50,062 bases of DNA from positions 1 to 50,062 of the forward strand of contig PBNW01000060.1 in NCBI GenBank assembly GCA_002723255.1. Reading direction: 5' to 3'. The notes below the pieces were generated by a model. The model made no database searches. It was not told where the DNA came from and saw nothing but the letters and a program-made list of their open reading frames with translations. Source of the stretch: Pelagibacterium sp. GTDB lineage: Bacteria > Pseudomonadota > Alphaproteobacteria > Rhizobiales > Devosiaceae. The translations under genes and the position numbers were made by a program. Shown here in pieces: positions 44,264 to 50,062 of the stretch. Each line of letters starts with the position of its first letter. The stretch's first letter is position 1.

Positions 44264-45130
44264 TTATTCTGCGGCCTGGGTGGCTTCGTATTTGCGGAGC
44301 ATTTCGGCCATGCCCGCAAAGGTGAAGCTGTTGAGTTCGCGCCGTTGCGAGGGCTGGGGCACAAAGGAAATGGTCAGGCCCGAGGGGCGGATGGTGCCAA
44401 GCGCAAGAGAGGCGCCCTCGACCATGCGCATGCCTTCATGGAGATAGGTGACGTCGGTGGCGGCGTGGGTGCCGATGCCGACGACGACGGGAATGCCGTG
44501 CCAGTTGGAAACGCGGTCGAAATGGATGTGGCCCGAGAGAATGCCGAGGATATTGCGGCCGGCAAGCAGGTCAGCCAGCTTGCGGGTGTCGGCGATGGTG
44601 AGGCTTTCCCATTCCATATCGGGCCTGTCCTCATCGAGCGCGGGGGCGTGGTGGACGGCGATCAGCTTGGGGAGGTCGGGATGGGCATCGAGTTCGCCTT
44701 CGAGCCAGGCGAACTGTTCGGGCTCGATCGAGCCGCCGACCTTGCCCGGAGCGCTCGAATCGAGCGTGATGAGGTGGATGCCGTCGATCACCTGCGCATG
44801 AAAGAACGGAGCGGCGAGGTCTTGGGTGCGACCGAGCATGCCGGTGTAAAAGCCCTCGCGCTTGTCGTGATTGCCGAGCGCGAAGAACAGGGGAATTTCA
44901 AGGGCCGCTTCGTCGAGGATGGCCTTGAGGTTGCGATAGGAGCCCGTATCGCCCTGATTGGTCAGATCGCCGGTGGCGACGATGAATTTGGGCTGGGGCA
45001 CCAGGGTCTTGATGTCGGCCAGCAGGGCCTTGAGATTGGCCGTGGTATCGGAAAACAGGTGATCGTCGACGATGTCGGGATTGCCGATATGGAGATCGGT
45101 AAGATGGACGAAGGTGAAGAGATCGGTCAT
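44264..45130 (-). CDS. Calcineurin-like metallophosphoesterase (GpdQ/CpdA type)
   Basis: 288 residues. The two-metal site is complete: D12 and H14 in TDLHIG, D55 in ATGDLTNQG, N87 and H88 in GNHDK, an AVHHAP histidine, and GHIH near residue 200. There is no signal peptide, so it acts in the cytoplasm. Relatives hydrolyse glycerophosphodiesters or 3',5'-cyclic AMP. Leading an operon with a UgpB-like importer, a glycerophosphodiesterase-like role on the imported compound fits best. ATG 45130 is chosen. The frame to 45202 lacks a ribosome site and runs into the regulatory region. Confidence 0.92.
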   Translation of the reverse strand: MTDLFTFVHLTDLHIGNPDIVDDHLFSDTTANLKALLADIKTLVPQPKFIVATGDLTNQGDTGSYRNLKAILDEAALEIPLFFALGNHDKREGFYTGMLGRTQDLAAPFFHAQVIDGIHLITLDSSAPGKVGGSIEPEQFAWLEGELDAHPDLPKLIAVHHAPALDEDRPDMEWESLTIADTRKLADLLAGRNILGILSGHIHFDRVSNWHGIPVVVGIGTHAATDVTYLHEGMRMVEGASLALGTIRPSGLTISFVPQPSQRRELNSFTFAGMAEMLRKYEATQAAE

Positions 45131-45186
45131 GACGCGTGTCCTGATGTTGATGGCATTGCGTCCACCTGGGACGCCCTGAGCCGATC

Positions 45187-45223
45187 GTCTTTCGGCGCGC
45201 ACCCCGCGCTTTGGGCGAAAGAC
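45187..45223. promoter_or_regulatory. Long-spaced inverted repeat in the divergent regulatory region
   Basis: GTCTTTCG (45187-45194) and CGAAAGAC (45216-45223), perfect 8-bp arms 21 bp apart, 57 bp before the phosphoesterase start. It could be a regulator site or a leader-RNA stem. There is no family match. Confidence 0.4.
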
Positions 45224-45266
45224 TTGTGCCCGGCTGCAAACACAGCTACCGTCGGAACATGACAGG

Positions 45267-45284
45267 TGAATGAAGGTTCATTCA
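45267..45284. promoter_or_regulatory. TetR operator (18-bp dyad) overlapping the tetR leader
   Basis: TGAATGAAGGTTCATTCA has perfect 8-bp arms around GG. It covers the likely ribosome-binding AAGG and ends 3 bases before ATG 45287. The TGAATGAA..TTCATTCA form is a common TetR-family operator. It also lies 137 bp upstream of the divergent importer operon. Confidence 0.75.
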
Positions 45285-45286
45285 GT

Positions 45287-45859
45287 ATGGAAGCGACGAT
45301 CGGCAAGAAGGACAGAATCCTCGATGCTGCGGCTCAATTGATTGTGGAAAACGGTTTGCAGTGCTCGATGGCTGCGATTGCCGAGCGGGCGGGCGTGGCC
45401 ACGGGATCGCTCTATAACTACTTTCCCTCAAAGGGCGCGCTGGTGCTTGGCGTCTATGTGCGGGTCGGCGAACAGATGTCGCGGGCGGTGGTGGTCGAGC
45501 ACGATCAGGCGGTCAGCCATGAGGACCGGATAAAGGGCTATATCGCACGATATATCGCGTTTATCGCGGCCGATGCCGAACGGGCCAAGCTGTTTGAATA
45601 TCTCGACAATTCTCCCGAATTGAGCCTTACCGAGATCGCGGCGACGTTTTCGGGGTTCGTCGACTATACGCGCGTTCTGTTTGAAGGCGCGCGGGAAGCC
45701 GGGGTGGTGCGCGAGGGGCGGGCCTATCTTTTGGGGAGCTTTGTGCGCGGGGCCATCCGCCACACGATCAAGCGCCGCCGGCTCGATCCGACGCCGATCG
45801 AGGACAGCGAATACGCCTGGATCGCGGATATGTGCTGGAAGGCCGTGGCGCGGGATTAA
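45287..45859 (+). CDS. TetR/AcrR family regulator of the importer operon
   Basis: 190 residues. Helix-turn-helix SMAAIAERAGVATGSLYNYF at about residues 28-47, and a C-terminal helical sensor domain. ATG 45287 is chosen over GTG 45266 because the palindromic operator and the leader AAGG lie between them. The gene is divergent from the leftward phosphoesterase-importer operon, the obvious target. Its TAA (45857-45859) overlaps the stop of the convergent amino-acid ATPase gene within the palindrome TTAA. Confidence 0.9.
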   Translation: MEATIGKKDRILDAAAQLIVENGLQCSMAAIAERAGVATGSLYNYFPSKGALVLGVYVRVGEQMSRAVVVEHDQAVSHEDRIKGYIARYIAFIAADAERAKLFEYLDNSPELSLTEIAATFSGFVDYTRVLFEGAREAGVVREGRAYLLGSFVRGAIRHTIKRRRLDPTPIEDSEYAWIADMCWKAVARD

Positions 45860-46605
45860 AGCCGTCCAGCCTCGATGATGCGCTGCAGGAATTTCTGCGT
45901 GCGGGGGTTCTGGGGGTTCGAGAACAGGGTTTTGGGTTCGGCTTCTTCTACGATGCGGCCGCCGTCGAGAAAGCAGACGCGGTCGGCGACGTCGCGGGCG
46001 AAACCCATTTCGTGGGTGACGATGACCATGGTCATGCCATCGGATTTGAGCCGGCGGATGATGGCGAGCACCTCGCCGACCAGTTCGGGATCGAGCGCGG
46101 CGGTCACCTCATCGAACAGCATGACCTCGGGCTGGGTGGCCAAGGCGCGTACGATGGCGACGCGCTGTTGCTGGCCGCCCGAAAGTTGTTCGGGATAGGC
46201 GTTTTCGAACTCGGCCATGCCGAAGGCGGTCAGCAGTTCGCGGGCGGTGGCCTGCGCCTCGGACCTTGAAATGCCGTGAACCTTGAGCGGGGCCAGGGTG
46301 ATGTTTTCCATCACGCTCATATGGGGAAAGAGGTTGTAGGACTGGAAGACGATGCCGATCCTGCGATAGACGCCATTGCGGCCCCAGGAGGGGTCTTCGA
46401 GGGATTTTCCGTCCAGTGCGATGGTGCCGTGATCGAATTCGGTCAGCCGGTTGATGCAGCGCAGAAGAGTTGACTTGCCCGACCCCGAGGCGCCGATCAG
46501 GCACACGACCTCGTGGGGCGCGATGGCGAGATTGATGTCGTCGAGAACGAGGGTCTCACCATAATATTTGGTGAGACCGGAAATGGTTATGCGGTCGTTG
46601 GTCAA
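45856..46605 (-). CDS. Polar amino-acid ABC transporter ATPase (GlnQ/HisP type)
   Basis: 249 residues, the normal length. Walker A GASGSGKST at 38-46, Q-loop VFQSYNLFPHMSV, signature LSGGQQQRVAIVRALA, Walker B MLFDEVTAALDPE (D-E-V in place of D-E-P), H-loop VTHEMGFA. It starts at TTG 46605, which overlaps the TGA of the permease (TTGA). The open frame before it is a shadow of the permease. It powers uptake through the permease encoded at 46602-47495. Confidence 0.93.
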   Translation of the reverse strand: MTNDRITISGLTKYYGETLVLDDINLAIAPHEVVCLIGASGSGKSTLLRCINRLTEFDHGTIALDGKSLEDPSWGRNGVYRRIGIVFQSYNLFPHMSVMENITLAPLKVHGISRSEAQATARELLTAFGMAEFENAYPEQLSGGQQQRVAIVRALATQPEVMLFDEVTAALDPELVGEVLAIIRRLKSDGMTMVIVTHEMGFARDVADRVCFLDGGRIVEEAEPKTLFSNPQNPRTQKFLQRIIEAGRL

Positions 46606-47495
46606 GAGGCCCCCTGCAGGCGGCGCTGACGGTCTCTTTTTGTCAGGTAGTCGGTGAGGCGGGCCATCGGGATGGTCGCAACAAGAAACAGCAGCGCGGC
46701 GGCAATCAGCGAAGAATAGTTGAAGGTCTGGGCGGTATAGATCTGGGCCTCGCGGACAGCGTCGCGCACGCCGATGACCGAAAGCAGCGCCACGTCCTTT
46801 TGCAGGGCGACGGCGAGGTTGAGGAGCACGGGCATGACGTTGCGGATGGCCTGGGGCAGGATGGCGTAGCGCATGGTCTGCCATTGGGAGAGGCCAAGGG
46901 CTCTGGCGGCGGCACTCTGGCCGTCATGGACGGCCTCGATGCCGGAGCGATAGATTTCGGCCGAATAGGCGGCGTAGGAAACCACCATGGCGGTGGCGCC
47001 CCAGAACAGCGCCGAATTGGGCAGGCCCGGAAGGTTGAGTGCCGGAATGCCGAAGCCGAAGATCAAGACGAGCAAAAGGACCGGCAGACCGCGGAAGAGG
47101 TCGATATAGACCACTGTAAACACCCGCAGCGGCGCGAACCACGGACCGGTCAGCGAGCGGAACAGGGCGAGAACCAGCCCCCACGCCATGATGGCGAACA
47201 GGCAGATCACCCAGACCTGAAGATTGAGCCAGAAGCCGCGCAGCACCTGGGGGAACGAGACCGCCATGGCGTTGAGATCGAAAAACTGCCGCGCGATGCG
47301 GGGCCATTGTTCGGCCGAGGTCACGGCATAGGCGATGGCGCCGAAAACGACGCCGACCATGACAATCGAGATGATGGCGGGCAGGTAGCGATCCCTGGCG
47401 CGCAGTTTCTTTTTTGCCGGGGGGAGAGGCCGACGCGGCCCCGGTTGGGGGGCCGCGTCGGGATCGATGCCTTGCGGCGGTAGTCCAGAACTCAT
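46602..47495 (-). CDS. Polar amino-acid ABC transporter permease
   Basis: 297 residues. A proline-rich basic leader is followed by hydrophobic helices, and the His/Glu/Gln permease signature ARALGLSQWQTMRYAILPQA leads into IRNVMP. In this family one gene often serves as a homodimer, which would explain the single permease here. ATG 47495 overlaps the stop of the binding-protein gene (ATGA), and the end overlaps the ATPase start. The solute is probably a polar or acidic amino acid or similar amine. Confidence 0.92.
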   Translation of the reverse strand: MSSGLPPQGIDPDAAPQPGPRRPLPPAKKKLRARDRYLPAIISIVMVGVVFGAIAYAVTSAEQWPRIARQFFDLNAMAVSFPQVLRGFWLNLQVWVICLFAIMAWGLVLALFRSLTGPWFAPLRVFTVVYIDLFRGLPVLLLVLIFGFGIPALNLPGLPNSALFWGATAMVVSYAAYSAEIYRSGIEAVHDGQSAAARALGLSQWQTMRYAILPQAIRNVMPVLLNLAVALQKDVALLSVIGVRDAVREAQIYTAQTFNYSSLIAAALLFLVATIPMARLTDYLTKRDRQRRLQGAS

Positions 47496-48328
47496 TCGGT
47501 GATGACCGGCAGGTCGGGATCGGCAATCAGATATTGAGCGACCAGCGCGTCGATGACGCTTTCGGATTTGAGTTCGGCGATGGCCTCGTTGACCCATTCG
47601 ACAAGGTCGTTGCCCTGCTCGAAGATCAGGCCGTGGCCGTAATCGTTCTCATCGGGCGGCAGGATGGCGGCGATGGTGGCGTCTGGCACCTGGACGGCGG
47701 TGAGGTAGAGTGCTGTGGGCAATTCGGTGGCCACAGCATCGATCTGGTTGCCCTGCAGGGCCTGGAACAGGCCGACCTGGTCGTTATAGACGGCGGGTTC
47801 GTCAACGCCGATGATGTCTTCGACATAGTCGAGATCGGTGGTGCCGATCATCACGCCCCAGCGCACCTCGCGCAAATCGGCAAAGCTTGTCGCCTCTTCG
47901 ACGGCCGAGCCGGGCATGGCGACCACGGCTTTTTGCGGCTGGTAATAGACGTCCGAGAAGGTGGCGATCTGGGCGCGATCCTCGGTGACCGAGATCTGCT
48001 GGATGCCGAAATCGTAATCCTTGGCGCCGGGCGCTATGGCCTGATCGAAGGTTTCGCGCACCCAGACCACATCCTCGGGTGCAAAGCCCATCTTTTCGGC
48101 CAGCGCATAAACGAAAGCGCTTTCAAAGCCTTCCCCGTTCGAGGGATCGTTGTCCATCATCCAGGGGGGAAACACCGGATCGGATGTCGCGACGGTGAGT
48201 TGGCCCGGCGCGAACAGGCGCGGATCGTCAGGCGTTTTTTCCTGAGCGTGCGCCGTGCCGATACCAAGCGCGGTAGCGAGCGATGCGGCAACGGCCAGGC
48301 GGCTCAGCAATGAGAATTTTGTCGACAT
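47492..48328 (-). CDS. Amino-acid ABC transporter periplasmic binding protein (family 3)
   Basis: 278 residues. Signal peptide to ~28 (...ALGIGTAHAQE), then the family 3 binding fold: LTVATSDPVFPPWMMDND, GFESAFVYALAEKMGF, YDFGIQQISVTEDRAQIATF. The ligand-binding arginine lies in the TEDRAQ block, as in amino-acid receptors. ATG 48328 follows GGAGG by 9 bp. The frame remains open to 49936 on the opposite side of the antiporter gene, which is a shadow. Order binding protein-permease-ATPase, all overlapping. Confidence 0.93.
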   Translation of the reverse strand: MSTKFSLLSRLAVAASLATALGIGTAHAQEKTPDDPRLFAPGQLTVATSDPVFPPWMMDNDPSNGEGFESAFVYALAEKMGFAPEDVVWVRETFDQAIAPGAKDYDFGIQQISVTEDRAQIATFSDVYYQPQKAVVAMPGSAVEEATSFADLREVRWGVMIGTTDLDYVEDIIGVDEPAVYNDQVGLFQALQGNQIDAVATELPTALYLTAVQVPDATIAAILPPDENDYGHGLIFEQGNDLVEWVNEAIAELKSESVIDALVAQYLIADPDLPVITE

Positions 48329-48592
48329 GATCGAGGACCTCCAGCGTCCAGGGAGAAAAAGTCCGGGGATTTCGATATTATCGGGCGCATCAAGCGGCGC
48401 AAGGGGCGTCTCGATCCCTGACAGCGACAAATCCGGGCCGGGCCTGCTAATTTTTTGCCGCCAAAGCGTTTTTTTGCCCCGGCGGGGGTGGACGCGACGC
48501 ATTGGCGCCGTAATCATTGCCGTTATTGACTTTCTTTGCCTCCGCGGCCGGTTCGGCCGGCTGCCAAACATTTTAGATCGGGTCATTTGGGG

Positions 48593-50062
48593 ATGATCGA
48601 CTGGATTTATCCGCTGCTCCTGGTGGGCGCGGCGCTCATCGTCGTTTCGGTTTTTACCAGTCTCGTGGCGTTCCGCTTCGGGGCACCCTTGCTGCTGTTG
48701 TTTCTGGGCATCGGCCTGGGCGCGGGCAGCGACGGGCTGGGGATCGAATTTTCCGACGTCAACACCGCCTATTTCGTGGGCTCGCTGGCGCTTGCGGTCA
48801 TTCTTTTCGATTCGGGGTTCGGCACCTCGCTGAAATCGTTCCGGCAGGCGGCGGCGCCATCGATCGTTCTGGCGACGGTGGGGGTGCTGTTGACCACGGC
48901 GATCGTGGGCATGGCGGCACGGTTGATGTTCGGGTTCGGTTGGGCCGAGGGGCTTTTGATGGGCGCCATCGTTTCCTCGACCGACGCGGCGGCGGTGTTT
49001 TTCCTTTTGCGCGTGGGCGGCATCACCATTCGCGACAAGGTGCGCTCGACGCTCGAAGTGGAGTCGGGATCGAACGATCCGATGGCGATCTTTCTGACCA
49101 TCATGTTCGTGGAACTGCTGGCTTCGGGGTCGGGGATCACCGGGTTCACCCATGAATTTGTCGTGGGGTTCGGGTTGCAGATGGGGCTGGGGGTGACGCT
49201 GGGTATCGCGGGGGGAGCGGCGATCGTCTTCATCATCAACCGGGTGGAACTGGAGGGCGCGCTCTATCCCATCATCGTTCTGGGCATGGCGGTGCTGCTG
49301 TTTGCCTTTACCGGGCTGCTTGGAGGATCGGGCGCACTTGCCGCCTATGTGGCGGGGCTGGTGGCGGGCAATCGCCGGGTGCGGGCGCGGGCGACGCTGG
49401 TGCGGTTCCAGGACGGGATGACATGGCTGGCCCAGATCGTCATGTTCCTCATCCTGGGGCTCCTGGCCAGCCCCTCCCAGTTCGGCGAGGTGGCGCTGCC
49501 GGCTGTGGCGCTGGCGCTGTTCTTGATGTTTGTGGCGCGGCCGGTCGCGGTGTGGCTGTGCCTTCTGGCGTTCCAGTATCAGCGCGACGAGATCGCGTTC
49601 ATTTCCTGGGTGGGCCTGCGCGGCGCGGTCTCGATCCTTCTGGCCATCCTGCCGCTGATCGCGTTGCTCGAAAACGGGGCCGTGCTGTTCAACACCGCCT
49701 TCATCATCGTTCTGACCTCGCTTTTGGTGCAGGGCTGGACCATCCGGCCCATGGCGCAATGGCTGGGCCTGATCGTGCCGCCGCGCATCGGTCCGGTCGA
49801 GCGCGTCGGGCTCGAATTGCCGGGCAGCGCGCATCACGAATTGATCGTCTACCACGTTGTCGAGGGGAGCCCGGTGGCCGAGGGCGAAAGGCTGCCGCGC
49901 TGGGCGCGTCCCTCGCTGATCGTGCGGGACGGGCAATCGATGCGGTTTCAGTATGCCGGGCGCATCAAGGCCGGCGACTATGTCTATATGTTCATTGCGC
50001 CGCGCTATACACGGCTGCTCGACCGGCTTTTCGCCAGCCCCACCAAGGTAGAGGCCGATGAC
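48593..50062 (+). CDS. Cation/H+ (K+/H+) antiporter, CPA1 family, 3' end beyond window
   Basis: At least 490 residues, open to the last base. About twelve membrane helices. The CPA1 signature includes AIVSSTDAAAVFFLLR and EVESGSNDPMAIFLT, where the S-N-D-P block carries the ion-binding aspartate. After residue ~410 a soluble part begins (ERVGLELPGSAHHELIVYHV) like the TrkA-C/regulatory tail of NhaP2/CvrA-type K+/H+ antiporters. It exchanges cytoplasmic K+ or Na+ for protons. ATG 48593 is preceded by GGGG. It is divergent from the amino-acid importer with a 264-bp gap in which I see no certain promoter. Confidence 0.93.
   Translation, partial: MIDWIYPLLLVGAALIVVSVFTSLVAFRFGAPLLLLFLGIGLGAGSDGLGIEFSDVNTAYFVGSLALAVILFDSGFGTSLKSFRQAAAPSIVLATVGVLLTTAIVGMAARLMFGFGWAEGLLMGAIVSSTDAAAVFFLLRVGGITIRDKVRSTLEVESGSNDPMAIFLTIMFVELLASGSGITGFTHEFVVGFGLQMGLGVTLGIAGGAAIVFIINRVELEGALYPIIVLGMAVLLFAFTGLLGGSGALAAYVAGLVAGNRRVRARATLVRFQDGMTWLAQIVMFLILGLLASPSQFGEVALPAVALALFLMFVARPVAVWLCLLAFQYQRDEIAFISWVGLRGAVSILLAILPLIALLENGAVLFNTAFIIVLTSLLVQGWTIRPMAQWLGLIVPPRIGPVERVGLELPGSAHHELIVYHVVEGSPVAEGERLPRWARPSLIVRDGQSMRFQYAGRIKAGDYVYMFIAPRYTRLLDRLFASPTKVEADD

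Noticed and set aside
48468-48487. T run beside a GC dyad (TTTTTTTGCCCCGGCGGGG)
   Set aside because: The T run precedes the stem on the plus strand and becomes A's on the minus strand, so it is not a terminator in either direction.
48329-49936. Upstream extension of the amino-acid binding-protein frame
   Set aside because: It is antisense to the antiporter gene. The signal peptide and GGAGG place the start at 48328.

Overview
The window is chromosomal DNA from a high-GC alphaproteobacterium. ABC-importer-rich gene content, ATGA-coupled operons, CTAG-ended intergenic repeats and protein similarity to families I associate with Hyphomicrobiales suggest that order, perhaps a Devosia/Pelagibacterium-like genus. 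The genus is a guess from recall, because no search could be run. There is no phage, insertion sequence with a transposase, or CRISPR array. The mobile signal is a family of short non-coding repeats.

Layout. 1-5.6 kb (mostly minus): a truncated LprI-like secreted protein, a DUF599 membrane protein, a TetR-controlled drug-efflux type ABC operon, and an aldo/keto reductase. 5.8-12.3 kb: initiator tRNA-Met with its terminator, a DUF4260 protein, a haloperoxidase-type hydrolase, a homoserine dehydrogenase-like/glutamine amidotransferase pair, two tandem AraC paralogues and a TetR. 12.4-17.5 kb: a catalase, then a minus-strand pair of a thiamine-diphosphate (acetolactate-synthase-like) enzyme with a frameshift near its 3' end and an aldehyde dehydrogenase, then a small GNAT. 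17.9-21.4 kb: LysR, pirin, a DUF5996-GNAT fusion and DUF2188.

The most interesting region is 21.5-36.1 kb, a catabolic island under an IclR regulator. The iclR gene and an enolase-superfamily enzyme run leftward. Rightward lie a VOC protein, an iron alcohol dehydrogenase and a galactonate-dehydratase-like enolase, then a sugar ABC importer, an aldo/keto reductase, two short-chain dehydrogenases, an RraA-like aldolase/decarboxylase, a 2,4'-dihydroxyacetophenone-dioxygenase-like cupin, a UPF0303 protein and a Gfo/Idh/MocA oxidoreductase, ending at a terminator. Two 27-bp sites, each with three half-sites in identical spacing, sit just downstream of TTGACA promoters in front of both rightward units. 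This looks like a two-promoter IclR regulon. The gene set resembles sugar-acid catabolism (dehydrogenation, dehydration, C-C cleavage), but it lacks a classical KDG/KDPG aldolase, kinase or lactonase, so the pathway may be undescribed.

36.3-45.9 kb: a protein with a degenerate EAL-like region, followed by a leftward importer operon carrying two tandem solute-binding paralogues, two permeases and an ATPase together with a metallophosphoesterase and a tyrosine-phosphatase-like protein. It faces a TetR whose operator is a perfect 18-bp inverted repeat apart from its central dinucleotide. Uptake and dephosphorylation of a phosphoester is a reasonable inference. 45.9-48.3 kb: a polar amino-acid ABC importer. 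The window ends inside a K+/H+ (CPA1) antiporter gene.

A CTAG-ended repeat family has three near-full copies and three fragments. In four places its terminal CTAG supplies the TAG stop codon of a neighbouring gene.
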